Assembly (NCBI GenBank): GCA_017412115.1
Contig: JAFPYR010000069.1
Coordinates: 62,001-126,000 of the forward strand
Origin: Bacteroidales bacterium
GTDB lineage: Bacteria; Bacteroidota; Bacteroidia; Bacteroidales; UBA3824
Reading direction: 5' to 3'
DNA: 64,000 bases
This document shows, piece after piece, positions 43,248-52,843 of this stretch. Each line of letters begins with the position of its first letter. The first letter of the stretch is position 1. Below the pieces are notes generated by a model. That model was given only the letters and a program-made list of their open reading frames with translations. It was not told where the DNA came from and did no database searches. The translations under genes were made by a program, and so were the position numbers.

Positions 43248-44861
43248 TTAATTACTATAAAAATCCGCCTTTTTTTCTACCGTAATGATTTTTTTTAATC
43301 TCGGGTGCATAAATTCGATTTTTTCAGCATGAAGATACATTCTTGAAGCCTTTCTTCCGTAAAGTTCATCACCGAGAATAGGCACTTGAAGTCCCAAATA
43401 ATGAGCAGAATGAACTCTTAACTGATGAGTCCTGCCTGTTAAAGGAAAAAAATATATATAAGTTTTTCTCTCAGCACTATCCACAACCTGATAATCCGTT
43501 ATCGCCGGCTTACCATTTAGAAAATCAACCTTTTGCCTTGGTCTGTCATTCAAATCGGGAATTAACGGCAAGGCAATACGTCCGGAGGTTTGATTTATAT
43601 AACCGTCCAAAACAGCAAAATAAGTTTTTTTGATTTCACGTTTTTCAAACAACTGCTGAATTTCCCGATAAAAACTCAAACTCTTGCTGACTATAAGCAG
43701 TCCCGAAGTCGCTAAATCCAAACGATGACAAAGCATAATTTCCTTATTATCAGGGTATTTCTCCCTCATAACTGACAAAACGGACGGTTGATTTTTTTTG
43801 TCGGGACAACTCAACATATTCTCCGGCTTATTAACAATCCACATAAATTCGTCCTCATAAACGATTTCAAGACTTTTCTTTGGCAAATCATCCAAAGGAT
43901 TTTTTGCATAGGTAAGACCATTTAACATAAATTCCAAAATCGGACGGCATTTGGAATTGCAGGCGGGATAAAAATTCAAATGTTGTCTGATTTCGCCTTT
44001 CGGAGATTTTCCGTACCAAAATTCGGCGATTGAAATAGGCTTATAACCTTGTAAACAAGCATATTGCAAAAGTCTTGGAGCGCAACATTCGCCCGCACCC
44101 GAAGGCGGTACAGTTCCGTTATAATCAGAAAAAATATCCAAAAGATTCCTCGAACTTTCAGCAAAACTATTAACCCTGAAATTATAAAACAAATAGTTTT
44201 GCAGATTATCGGAAAGATTTTTTCTTGTTGCCTTGAGCTCTGAAAGTTCATTTTCAAGGGGGACAAGTTTTTCCCTGATTTCTGACAATTGCACCTCAAA
44301 TTTACGCTTTAAACGCTTAAATTCCGCATTCTGAAACTGACTTTCCTTTTCTAATTCAGGAGAATTTTTGCCGTCAATTTTTAAGGAATCGCGTTTTTGC
44401 TTTTCCTGTTTCATAAAAAGGCGGTAAGATTCGATTTCCTGAGATTGTTGTTTTTGAGTTTGAGACAATAACTCTTTGAATTTAAGATATTTAGAAGATT
44501 TTTCTAATTGCGTAATACTCAAATTAACCTCGGAAATATTCATCTGACCGAACATATACCAAAGGTCATTCTTCAAATAGTCATAAACCGGGGGAACAAA
44601 AAAATCATAATTGTCTTTCCCTGAAATCTGCCCCGAGAAAGCCGCTAAAAAACCGATTTTCTTTTGCTGATTTTCAACGATTAAAACACCGAACATTTTT
44701 CCCGAAGAAATCTCCGGCAAAAAATCCTTAAAAAAATGTTCAACATACGCAACTACTAATTTTTGCGCTTTAATGCACAGAGAATCAGGCTGATAATAAA
44801 ACGGATTGTTAAAAACCGTTCTTAATTGTTCGGGTGAATATTTTAATGGATGAAATCTCAT
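43248..44861 (-). CDS. RluA family pseudouridine synthase with long N-terminal extension
   Basis: The catalytic domain occupies about 310-530, with the active Asp near 382 in HRLDLATSGLL and LTGRTHQLRVH, YGRKASRMYLHA near the C-terminus. The first 310 residues include a charged coiled coil (about 125-215) and a Cys-rich block (PPSGAGECCAPRLLQYAC, PACNSKCRPI) not found in ordinary RluA. The total of 537 residues matches a known long subgroup. The RNA target cannot be told. It overlaps the AmgK-RapZ gene by 4 bp (44858-44861). Confidence 0.9.
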   Translation of the reverse strand: MRFHPLKYSPEQLRTVFNNPFYYQPDSLCIKAQKLVVAYVEHFFKDFLPEISSGKMFGVLIVENQQKKIGFLAAFSGQISGKDNYDFFVPPVYDYLKNDLWYMFGQMNISEVNLSITQLEKSSKYLKFKELLSQTQKQQSQEIESYRLFMKQEKQKRDSLKIDGKNSPELEKESQFQNAEFKRLKRKFEVQLSEIREKLVPLENELSELKATRKNLSDNLQNYLFYNFRVNSFAESSRNLLDIFSDYNGTVPPSGAGECCAPRLLQYACLQGYKPISIAEFWYGKSPKGEIRQHLNFYPACNSKCRPILEFMLNGLTYAKNPLDDLPKKSLEIVYEDEFMWIVNKPENMLSCPDKKNQPSVLSVMREKYPDNKEIMLCHRLDLATSGLLIVSKSLSFYREIQQLFEKREIKKTYFAVLDGYINQTSGRIALPLIPDLNDRPRQKVDFLNGKPAITDYQVVDSAERKTYIYFFPLTGRTHQLRVHSAHYLGLQVPILGDELYGRKASRMYLHAEKIEFMHPRLKKIITVEKKADFYSN

Positions 44862-46300
44862 TTTTTGTCCTGCTCGGTGTGAAAAAGTTCAACATTTATT
44901 TGCGGATAATTATTACGCAAAAATTCCGCCATCCTTTCCGCACAATAAACGCTCCTATGCTGACCACCCGTGCAACCGAAAAATACCGAAAGATTTTTAA
45001 AACCTCTTTCAATGTATTTTTTTACTGAAATTTCAACAATTTTTTGTGTCAAAGCGACAAATTCTGCCATTTCAGGCTCCTTTGCAAAAAATTCTATAAC
45101 CTCTTTGTCCTTGCCGTTAAAATTCTTAAATTTTTCATAACGTCCCGGATTATGGATAGCGCGACAATCAAAAACGAAACCGCCGCCGTTGCCGCTTGCA
45201 TCGTACGGAATACCTTTGCGGTAAGAAAAACTTTTTACGGAAACCCTCAAAACGTTTTGTTGAGAGTCATAATTTTTCAAATTTTCGTTTTCTGTCAATG
45301 CCCTAAGACAATTTTCCAAATGCGGAATTTTTATATCAAGTTTATGATTATCAAGAAGATATTCCAAATTTTTAAGAGCCGGCGGAATACTTGCCAAGAA
45401 ATGCGTTTTTTGCTCCAAAAAGCCTCTGTAACCGTAACTTCCCATCGCTTGCATTATCCTGACATAAACAAACGCATAAAAATATTTTCGGAAATTTTCC
45501 TCGTCAAAATTCAAATACTTTTTCAATTCAGAAATATAAAAATCCAAAAGTTCCAATCTGATTTCAGGACTTAAAGCTGCCTTTCCGTCGTACAAAAGCG
45601 AGGCAACATCGTATTGCAATGCGCCTTTGCGTCCACCCTGAAAATCAATGAAATAAGGCTTTTTGTCATCACCGATAATTATATTGCGCGACTGAAAATC
45701 CCTGTACAAAAAATACTCGGAAGGTGCCTTGCAAAGATAATCAGTCAAAGTCAAAAAATCGTTTTCCAACAACTGTTCGTCAAAAACAGTGTGAGTTGTT
45801 TTTAAGAAATAATACTTAAAATAATTTAAATCCCACATAATCGACTGAGAATCAAACGATTTACGGGGATAACATTTGTCAAAATCCAAAATTTCAATAC
45901 CTTTGGTCTGAAATTTCGGCAAATTCTTCAAAACCTCTTTATAATATTCAACAGTCTGATTATCAGGATTTTTATCCGACAAACGATGTTTTTCCAAATA
46001 ATCAAAAAGTGAAACACCTTTTATGTAAGTTTGCAAATACGTCAAACCGTCATCTGAAACCGCCAAAACCTTAGGAACGTTAAGCCCCGCCTTTGAAAAA
46101 GCATCAGAAAAGCTTATAAACGCTTGATTTTCTTTGAGTTCCTTTCCGATAGTTCCGATACATTCGATATTATCGGAGGTCATATAAAAATATTCACGGT
46201 TAGAACCCGAAAGCGGAAGTTTTTCAATTTTCTGAACCTCTTTGTTAAAATGCTCAACAAACAATGATTCAAGGTTTTCCGTATTTGCTATTTTTGCCAT
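44858..46300 (-). CDS. Fusion of an AmgK-like sugar kinase and a RapZ C-terminal domain
   Basis: Residues about 1-340 are an aminoglycoside phosphotransferase-fold kinase with the catalytic loop LYRDFQSRNIII (near 205) and the metal loop IDFQGGRKGALQYDVASLL, close to AmgK, which phosphorylates MurNAc or GlcNAc at C1. Residues about 350-478 match the RapZ C-terminal domain, with FGCTGGQHRSVYCAERM near 440. In E. coli RapZ senses glucosamine-6-phosphate. The fusion implies a link between cell-wall sugar recycling and its control. The gene starts 9 nt after batE and ends overlapping the RluA-type gene. Confidence 0.88.
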   Translation of the reverse strand: MAKIANTENLESLFVEHFNKEVQKIEKLPLSGSNREYFYMTSDNIECIGTIGKELKENQAFISFSDAFSKAGLNVPKVLAVSDDGLTYLQTYIKGVSLFDYLEKHRLSDKNPDNQTVEYYKEVLKNLPKFQTKGIEILDFDKCYPRKSFDSQSIMWDLNYFKYYFLKTTHTVFDEQLLENDFLTLTDYLCKAPSEYFLYRDFQSRNIIIGDDKKPYFIDFQGGRKGALQYDVASLLYDGKAALSPEIRLELLDFYISELKKYLNFDEENFRKYFYAFVYVRIMQAMGSYGYRGFLEQKTHFLASIPPALKNLEYLLDNHKLDIKIPHLENCLRALTENENLKNYDSQQNVLRVSVKSFSYRKGIPYDASGNGGGFVFDCRAIHNPGRYEKFKNFNGKDKEVIEFFAKEPEMAEFVALTQKIVEISVKKYIERGFKNLSVFFGCTGGQHRSVYCAERMAEFLRNNYPQINVELFHTEQDKK

Positions 46301-46309
46301 TTTTTTAGT

Positions 46310-47074
46310 TTAAATTTTTTCTAATGAAGAGTTTTTAACCCAACCCGTCCTACCGTCAGAAATGCGGATTTCAATCCAATCTGCAGATTTGTCTTTGATT
46401 GAAACTTTCAGACCCTCATGCACTCTGAACAAATCCGTACCTGAATCATCTGGCGAACTTTTTGCCGTTACGACTTGAGATATAATTATTGCCTCAGAAC
46501 TTTCGGAATTAACAGCCTCAGCATAAAATCCGCCGCACAACGAGAGAATCGAAAACAGAGCGAAAATAAAACCAAAACTGAAAGAAAATTTTTTCATCTT
46601 CTGTTCAACGGCAAAAAAGTACAACAAAAACAATCCTAAACCGACAGCCAAAAACACAAGGCACAAAACAGCCCAAGTGTTAAGACTGATTTTCTTAACG
46701 AAAAAATTGAAAATTGCCGAAATATTCGACTCCGGAACAGAATTTATTTTGTCCCTTAAATGTAAGTTTGCTAATTTTAAATTCGTTTTAGCGTCCTCAA
46801 AGTCAGGGTCTTGCTTAATTGCACGCTCGTAATTCAAGATTGCAAGCGGATAATTTTCGCTTTTGTAATAAGCATTGCCGAGATTGTAATTGAGTTCGGC
46901 TGCGCAATAACCTTGTTCAATCAACTGCTCGTACAGCTGAGAGGCCAAAACAAAATCCTTGGCACAGAAAGACTCATTCGCTTTTTTAAACAACGCCTCA
47001 CTGTCTTGATTCTGCGCTTTCAACGCAGAGAAAACCAAGAGGCTGAAAACAATCAAAAAAATCTTTTTCATCAT
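46310..47074 (-). CDS. batE: BatE, TPR and SH3-like protein
   Basis: A 254-residue exported protein with signal peptide (cleavage near KAQNQ), two to three TPR units (about 25-105: AELNYNLGNAYYKSENYPLAI), a membrane pair (about 133-155 and 163-185) and a C-terminal bacterial SH3-like domain ending RTGWVKNSSLEKI. It is the last member of the Bat set, following batD by 4 nt. Confidence 0.9.
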   Translation of the reverse strand: MMKKIFLIVFSLLVFSALKAQNQDSEALFKKANESFCAKDFVLASQLYEQLIEQGYCAAELNYNLGNAYYKSENYPLAILNYERAIKQDPDFEDAKTNLKLANLHLRDKINSVPESNISAIFNFFVKKISLNTWAVLCLVFLAVGLGLFLLYFFAVEQKMKKFSFSFGFIFALFSILSLCGGFYAEAVNSESSEAIIISQVVTAKSSPDDSGTDLFRVHEGLKVSIKDKSADWIEIRISDGRTGWVKNSSLEKI

Positions 47075-47078
47075 AGCT

Positions 47079-48839
47079 TTATTTTATTACCGTTTCGAGG
47101 TTTTCAATAGCCTCGGCAGCCTGTTTGTAAATGTCTTCGAGCGGATGAGACAGCGATTCGGGAGCATAATGCTCAAATTCGCAAGTATCAAGAACGCCGA
47201 TAAATTTTTTAGCCGATTCCTCAGGAATACCTTTCAAAGCAAAAGTTTCAAAAACATTGTCCCGCGTTAAATCAGCCGTCGGAATTGATAGTTTGTCAGA
47301 AAGATAACCCCAAAGAGCTGACAAAATTTCAACATAAAATTCGTCCTTTTTGTTATCTTTCATAAATGCGGCAGCTTTTTTCAAACGCTTTTTAGAGGTT
47401 TTTCCGGCACGGCGGTTTTTAACACCGATAATGTCGGCATTATTTTTAATCTGCTGATACCTCAAAGCAATCACGCCCGCAAAAATTACCAACAACAAAA
47501 TCACAAAAAGCCAAAATTCAAAAGAATTAAAAAACCTTTTGTGACCGTTTCTTAATTTTACATTGCCTTGTTTGATAAATTTGATGTCAGAACCCAAATT
47601 CTCAACATCCGATTTTATAACCGAAACCGCAGCCGAAGCAGTTGAATCTCTTTCACCTTTAACACTGATATTCAAAGGTTTAGACTCAACAGTTTTGTAA
47701 CTTTTGGTTGTAGGATCAAAATACGAGAATTTAACGGGCGGAATTTCAAAATCACCGTTTTGACGAGCGATAACCATATAACTGAAGGTTTTCGTTCCCG
47801 AAATGCCGTTTGCTCCGGCAGAAATATTTTCAGAGCTTTTGGGCTCAAATTTTTCAAAAGCGGAAGGAAAATCTACTTTCGGAGTCTCAAACAACTGAAA
47901 ATTTCCCGAACCCTTTATGGTAACTTTCACCGTTAAAGGTTCGTCCAAATTTACCTCGGTTTTGTCCGCAGAAACTGAAACGCTAAAACTTCCGACCGCT
48001 CCGCCGAAACCGTCAGGTTTGCCGGCAGGAAGAGGTTTGACTTTGATTTGTTTAAGCTTGCTCTTTGCTGTTTTTTTAGCGGTGCGAAATCCCCAACCGT
48101 CTGAAACTATGAATTTTATCTCGTAAGGTTCGATCTCCAAAGTGCCTTGTTTTTGAGCGAACAAAGCCTTTTTGTGCCAAACGGTATATAGATATTCTGT
48201 ATTGTTAATAACTTTTCTATCAAAACTGATATTTCTGGGAGCATAAACGTCCTGTGCCCAAAAACCCGCAAACGAAGGAATTTTGTTGTCCTCTACACCG
48301 GTAATGTTGTAACGGGAATAAACACTCGCCGTCATTAAAATCTGCTCACCAACATAAACCTCTGATTTATTGCAATTTACATCAACAAATAAATCTCCCG
48401 TAGAAGAAGGCGGCGTATATTGCGAATCTCCGCCTTTAGAATCGTTCGCAGCTTGCGAATTGTTGCTGACATCATCACCTGAGGCGGTAATAGTCAGAGA
48501 GTTAGAGGTATATTTTTTGCCGTTGTAATCGACAGAAATTGCAGGAACGGTATACACACCGGCTTTGTCAAGCGAAACGGTATAAATGCTGCTACTTCTT
48601 ACCGTTACATCTCCGTTTATAATTGACATACTACTGCTCGTACTCCTACCGTAATAGTTAAACCCTTTCAACTGAGGATCAGGAACTCTTACATTTTGAG
48701 CATTAACAGAAACCTCGATTCTGAAAGGCACTCCCGTCGTAACATTTGACGGTGCACGCATTGAAATCTCAAAATCCTGAGCCTCAACGCCCAAAACCGT
48801 AAACGTCAGCAATAAAAATACTGCAAGTTTGCTTATCAT
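47079..48839 (-). CDS. batD: BatD, oxygen-tolerance protein
   Basis: The 586-residue BatD has a signal peptide (MISKLAVFLLLTFTVLG, cleavage near VEAQ), a long periplasmic region of several beta-sandwich domains (about 20-420; repeated SKVYVGEQILMTASVYSRYN-like strand patterns), one membrane helix (about 442-462) and a helical cytoplasmic tail. The start is taken at ATG 48839, where the signal peptide begins; an in-frame ATG at 48860 would overlap batC. Confidence 0.9.
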   Translation of the reverse strand: MISKLAVFLLLTFTVLGVEAQDFEISMRAPSNVTTGVPFRIEVSVNAQNVRVPDPQLKGFNYYGRSTSSSMSIINGDVTVRSSSIYTVSLDKAGVYTVPAISVDYNGKKYTSNSLTITASGDDVSNNSQAANDSKGGDSQYTPPSSTGDLFVDVNCNKSEVYVGEQILMTASVYSRYNITGVEDNKIPSFAGFWAQDVYAPRNISFDRKVINNTEYLYTVWHKKALFAQKQGTLEIEPYEIKFIVSDGWGFRTAKKTAKSKLKQIKVKPLPAGKPDGFGGAVGSFSVSVSADKTEVNLDEPLTVKVTIKGSGNFQLFETPKVDFPSAFEKFEPKSSENISAGANGISGTKTFSYMVIARQNGDFEIPPVKFSYFDPTTKSYKTVESKPLNISVKGERDSTASAAVSVIKSDVENLGSDIKFIKQGNVKLRNGHKRFFNSFEFWLFVILLLVIFAGVIALRYQQIKNNADIIGVKNRRAGKTSKKRLKKAAAFMKDNKKDEFYVEILSALWGYLSDKLSIPTADLTRDNVFETFALKGIPEESAKKFIGVLDTCEFEHYAPESLSHPLEDIYKQAAEAIENLETVIK

Positions 48840-48853
48840 TTTAAAATATCTAA

Positions 48854-49801
48854 TTACCATTGTTTCTCGTGTTTAACACTGCCTTTTGCGTTTTTGTCGT
48901 CTTTTACCTTCTGTTGAACTTTCTCGTCAGCCTTGTTAATAGCATCCAAAATTCTTTCAGCCATATCCTGTGGAATTACCTTAACTTGTTCTGAATCAGG
49001 CACTCCGTCGTTGTCAGAATCGGTATCCTGATAATCAGGAACCCCGTCGCCGTCGGTATCCTTAGGATTTTTTGGATCTTCACCGGCCTCTACCGAGTCG
49101 GGAATGCCGTCGTTGTCGGAATCAGGGTCGCGGTAATCGGGAATACTATCACCGTCAGTATCCTTAGGATTCTGAGAATCAGAGCCTTTTTCAACATCAT
49201 CGGGAATTCCGTCGTGATCAGTATCGGAATTTTGTCCTTGCTGATTCTGATCGTTCTGATTATCCTGATTCTGATTTTGATTTTGCTGATTCTGCTGGTT
49301 TTGCTGATTTTGCTGCTGTTGTTTCAACATATCAATTATCTTTTGCGTGTAAAGATAATTGTACTTCGTTTTTTTGTCGTAAGGATTATGTTTCAACGAA
49401 TTTTTATAATCCTCCAAAGCATTTTCAGCATATTTTATAGCATTTTGAAAATCTTGTTTTCCCAATGTCTGCTCACACAAACCTAAATCCGTATTTCCGA
49501 GGTTAAAATAACATTCGGCAGCTTTTTTAGGATCGGTTTGAGATTTAGCCAAGTTAACAAAAAGTTCTTTTGCCTTATCAAATTTTTGTTGACGGAAAAG
49601 TGCATTTCCAAGGTTGAAAGATGCCTCGTAAGAGGATGAATTTTCATTAACACCTTTCTGATACTGCACTTCGGCGTTTTCGAAATCGCCGTCTTTATAA
49701 TACGAATTGCCTTCCCTAACGTAAGGTTTTTCGCTCTGAGCAAAAACCGAAACGAAAGGAAACAAGCTAAAACTCAATATTATTAAAAAATTACGTTTCA
49801 T
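48854..49801 (-). CDS. batC: BatC, TPR protein with calcium-binding type repeats
   Basis: A 315-residue exported protein: signal peptide (cleavage near VFAQ), TPR units (about 24-155), a Gln/Asn run (about 165-195), then thrombospondin type 3 repeats (about 197-275) with [23 protein letters not shown] Asp/Asn clusters. TSP3 repeats bind Ca2+ in known proteins. The acidic and Q-rich parts extend the usual TPR-only BatC. batD follows closely downstream. Confidence 0.9.
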   Translation of the reverse strand: MKRNFLIILSFSLFPFVSVFAQSEKPYVREGNSYYKDGDFENAEVQYQKGVNENSSSYEASFNLGNALFRQQKFDKAKELFVNLAKSQTDPKKAAECYFNLGNTDLGLCEQTLGKQDFQNAIKYAENALEDYKNSLKHNPYDKKTKYNYLYTQKIIDMLKQQQQNQQNQQNQQNQNQNQDNQNDQNQQGQNSDTDHDGIPDDVEKGSDSQNPKDTDGDSIPDYRDPDSDNDGIPDSVEAGEDPKNPKDTDGDGVPDYQDTDSDNDGVPDSEQVKVIPQDMAERILDAINKADEKVQQKVKDDKNAKGSVKHEKQW

Positions 49802-49803
49802 TT

Positions 49804-50832
49804 TTAATCAAAAATACCTAATTTCTTAATCCAACGGTTTTTACGCTCCAATGTCAGACAATACGCCATGAAAAACAAAAGCGCAATGAAAGCCGGAACA
49901 GTAAATTTTTCGTCATATTCGGCAAATGTTGCATACTCGCCTTTTTTCATATTGGAAATTTGCGAATAAATCTCGTCAAAACCGGAATTGCCGTTTGTAG
50001 CACGAACATAAATTCCGCCGCCAATTTTCGCAATTTCTCTAAGCGAGGCCTCGTCAAGTTTTGAGACAACGACGTTTCCGTTATTATCTTTTATAAAATC
50101 GGAACTGCCGTCACGTTTTGGAATCGGAACTCCGCGCGTATCGCCCGTACCGATAACATGGACTACAACACCTTTTTCAGCACATTGTTTTGCCGTTTTC
50201 ATCGGGTCGGGAGTCGGTTCGTGGTTTTCACCGTCCGAAATCAAAATCACTGCTTTTGACATATCGTTGTCATAATTAAACGATTTAAAAGCCAAATCCA
50301 AAGCAGCTCCAAGTGCCGTTCCTTGCTCCGAAATCATATCGCAACTAACGGATTGAACAAAAATATCAGTCGCCTTTAAATCCTGAGTCAGAGGCACTTG
50401 AACAAATGCCGTACCCGCAAAAATTATCAAACCAACTTTGTCGGAAGATAGTTTTTTCACAAGATTTGAAATAGCATTTTTCGTGTTTTCAAGCCTTGAA
50501 GGATACATATCCGTTGCCCGCATCGAATTGCTAATGTCAAGACAAATCATAATTTCAGAGCCCTCGGAGGAAACCTCTTTGAGTTTTGTGCCCATTCTCG
50601 GACCTGAAACTGCAATTATCATAAACGCCAAAGCAAGTGCTAACAATATCGCCCTGACAATCGGACGGCTAACGGAATACTCTTCCATCAAAGGTGCAAG
50701 TACTTTTCTTTGACCGATTTTCTCCAAGTCTTTTGCCCTCTGTCTTAAATGCAGATACACCAAAACACCGAAAACCGGTATCACAAGCAAAAAATACAAA
50801 AACTCTTTATGTGCAAATTGTATATCAAACAT
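49804..50832 (-). CDS. batB: BatB, VWA domain membrane protein
   Basis: The 342-residue protein has two N-terminal membrane helices (about 9-27 and 55-75), a VWA domain (about 88-290) with the MIDAS motif DISNSM ([12 protein letters not shown]), and a C-terminal helix (about 312-330). It lies 2 nt upstream of batC and pairs with the paralogous BatA. Confidence 0.93.
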   Translation of the reverse strand: MFDIQFAHKEFLYFLLVIPVFGVLVYLHLRQRAKDLEKIGQRKVLAPLMEEYSVSRPIVRAILLALALAFMIIAVSGPRMGTKLKEVSSEGSEIMICLDISNSMRATDMYPSRLENTKNAISNLVKKLSSDKVGLIIFAGTAFVQVPLTQDLKATDIFVQSVSCDMISEQGTALGAALDLAFKSFNYDNDMSKAVILISDGENHEPTPDPMKTAKQCAEKGVVVHVIGTGDTRGVPIPKRDGSSDFIKDNNGNVVVSKLDEASLREIAKIGGGIYVRATNGNSGFDEIYSQISNMKKGEYATFAEYDEKFTVPAFIALLFFMAYCLTLERKNRWIKKLGIFD

Positions 50833-50845
50833 TTTTTATATTTTT

Positions 50846-51844
50846 TTACGGTAAAACTCTTGCGATAGTGTACCGCATTAAAATTTTCAAAACCAAAAGT
50901 CCTAACGCTAAAGCCAAAAACGGGAAAAATTTTTCATGGACATGACTGATTGTCATAGATTCCATTTTAGTTTTTTCGAGTTTGTCTATTTGCGAATAAA
51001 TATCCTTTAAGGCTTGATTGTTAGTTGCCCTAAAATACTTTCCGTCAGTGATTTTGGAGATTTTCCCAAGCGTTGCCTCATCAATTTCGACGGGTACGTT
51101 CTGAAAAATTTTTCTGCCCCAAGGGTCAATCACCGGATAAGGAGCCTCACCGTTGGTTCCAACACCGATAGTATAAACTCTGATACCGTAATTTGCTGCA
51201 ATTTCAGCAGCAGTAATAGGTTCGATTTCACCGCAGTTGTTCATACCGTCGGTCAAAAGGATAACGACTTTGCTTTTTGCCTTGCTGTCTTTGATTCGTG
51301 CAACGGCGTTTGCCAAGCCCAAACCGATTGCCGTACCGTCTTCGATAATGCCATTTTTAACCTGCGACATCAAATTCACAAGTGTTGAACGGTCGCTTGT
51401 CAAAGGGCATTGCGTAAAACTCTCACCTGCAAAAAGCACGATTCCCATACGGTCGTCTTCACGGGCTTGAATAAATTCGGACGCAACATTTTTGGCAGCC
51501 TCCAATCTGTTCGGCTTGAAATCGCAAGCCTCCATAGAGCCGGAAATATCCATCGCCAAAACGATGTCAATACCTTCCTTTTCGGTTTTTTCGTTGTCCG
51601 AGGTCGTTTGAGGACGGGCAAGCGAAAAAATTATCAATGCGATAATCAGAAAGTTAAGGACTATCGGAACGTATGATAATATTTTTCTGAAAGTCATTTT
51701 TTCTGCGCCAAAACCTTTTAAAGTAGAAAACTTTAGTGCTGCATTAAAATTTTTTAGCTTGAAAAAATACCAAACTCCGAGCGGCAACAAAACCAAAAGC
51801 AGCCACAGCCGCCACGGATATGCAAATTGCGTAAATTCAAACAT
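50846..51844 (-). CDS. batA: BatA, VWA domain membrane protein
   Basis: The 332-residue protein has the same layout as BatB: helices at about 9-27 and 53-73, a VWA domain with MIDAS DISGSM (AMDISGSMEACD), and a C-terminal helix near 305-322. The frame extends 14 codons upstream to 51886, but ATG 51844 (MFEFTQFAYP) matches BatB in start position. It overlaps the stop of the preceding gene by 8 nt. BatA and BatB are probable duplicates. Confidence 0.93.
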   Translation of the reverse strand: MFEFTQFAYPWRLWLLLVLLPLGVWYFFKLKNFNAALKFSTLKGFGAEKMTFRKILSYVPIVLNFLIIALIIFSLARPQTTSDNEKTEKEGIDIVLAMDISGSMEACDFKPNRLEAAKNVASEFIQAREDDRMGIVLFAGESFTQCPLTSDRSTLVNLMSQVKNGIIEDGTAIGLGLANAVARIKDSKAKSKVVILLTDGMNNCGEIEPITAAEIAANYGIRVYTIGVGTNGEAPYPVIDPWGRKIFQNVPVEIDEATLGKISKITDGKYFRATNNQALKDIYSQIDKLEKTKMESMTISHVHEKFFPFLALALGLLVLKILMRYTIARVLP

Positions 51845-52841
51845 TTTTCTCCAATTTATTATCACCGCTTTCAGGAGTCTCTTCAACGACTTTCTTTGTC
51901 ATTTCTACAAATTTTATTGCGTATGACATAGAATTGTCGTTTTCGTCCTGCAAGGGTTCAAGTTTAGCAAACTTCACAAAATCCGCAACTCCTAAAATAT
52001 ATTTCACAAAAGAATATTCTTGAGATTTTTTGTCCAAAATACCGTCCAAAGTCTTAAGCGTTTCGTCTGAAGTAGACTCCAAAACTGATTGATCATAACG
52101 GTCTGAAATATAGGTTTTTAGGATTTCAGTTAATTGAGTATAAAACTCCTTGGAAAGTCCTTGCTGACAAAGTTTTTTGTCTTTTAATTCCAAAAGTTTT
52201 CGCATAGCAACCTTTTCTGCCGGCTCTTTCGGTTTCAAAATCGGAATAATCGGCTTATTGTTTTTCCACCTGATATACATATAAGTGGCAATAGAGGCTA
52301 TCAAGGCTACGACCAAAAGAATTAAAATAAGCCTTGAATATCTCGCCCAAAACTCAGCAAAAGTCCACGGCGTTTCTTTAACAGGCTTAATATCAAAAAC
52401 TTTTAGCGTCTTTGTGGTATCAATTTCGGCAGTAAAAGTCGAATCAATTCCTTGTAAAAGCGTAAAAGTAATTTTTAAGGAATCGGTCCAAACGGTGTCT
52501 TTGTCGATTTTTATCGGCAAAGCGGGAACGTAAAAGGTTGAATCCTTAAAACTCGTTATCAAAAACGAATGAGTAAATGTAACTTCCTTTTGGACAGTTA
52601 CATGCGTATCCGGCTTTAATGTTGTTAAAACCTCAAGATACTCTCCTATTTTGTTGTTTTTAAACTGCGGAAAATAGACTTTTTGACCGGATTTGACTGT
52701 AACTGAGATTGAATATTTCACAGGGTTTGAAAACTCAACGAAATTGGAGTCAAGTTGAGTCTTAACCGTCTGAGCTTTAATACTCAATGGCAGCAAAAAA
52801 GTCAAAACCAAAACAATTTTCAGTATCTTAAAACAAGTCAT
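51837..52841 (-). CDS. Conserved Bat operon membrane protein
   Basis: The 334-residue protein has a signal peptide (cleavage near SIKAQ), a periplasmic beta domain (about 25-155), one membrane helix (about 172-190: ILILLVVALIASIATYMYI) and a helical cytoplasmic tail with KPKEPAEKVAMRKLLELKD. A protein of this type stands between DUF58 and BatA in Bacteroidota operons and is usually left unnamed. It resembles BatD in layout, possibly a shorter relative. Confidence 0.85.
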   Translation of the reverse strand: MTCFKILKIVLVLTFLLPLSIKAQTVKTQLDSNFVEFSNPVKYSISVTVKSGQKVYFPQFKNNKIGEYLEVLTTLKPDTHVTVQKEVTFTHSFLITSFKDSTFYVPALPIKIDKDTVWTDSLKITFTLLQGIDSTFTAEIDTTKTLKVFDIKPVKETPWTFAEFWARYSRLILILLVVALIASIATYMYIRWKNNKPIIPILKPKEPAEKVAMRKLLELKDKKLCQQGLSKEFYTQLTEILKTYISDRYDQSVLESTSDETLKTLDGILDKKSQEYSFVKYILGVADFVKFAKLEPLQDENDNSMSYAIKFVEMTKKVVEETPESGDNKLEKNV

Positions 52842-52843
52842 GA

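Noticed and set aside
49214..49486. Plus-strand frame rich in Ile/Leu in the batC region
   Set aside because: It is the complement of the Gln/Asn-rich and TPR-coding part of batC and has no signal of its own.
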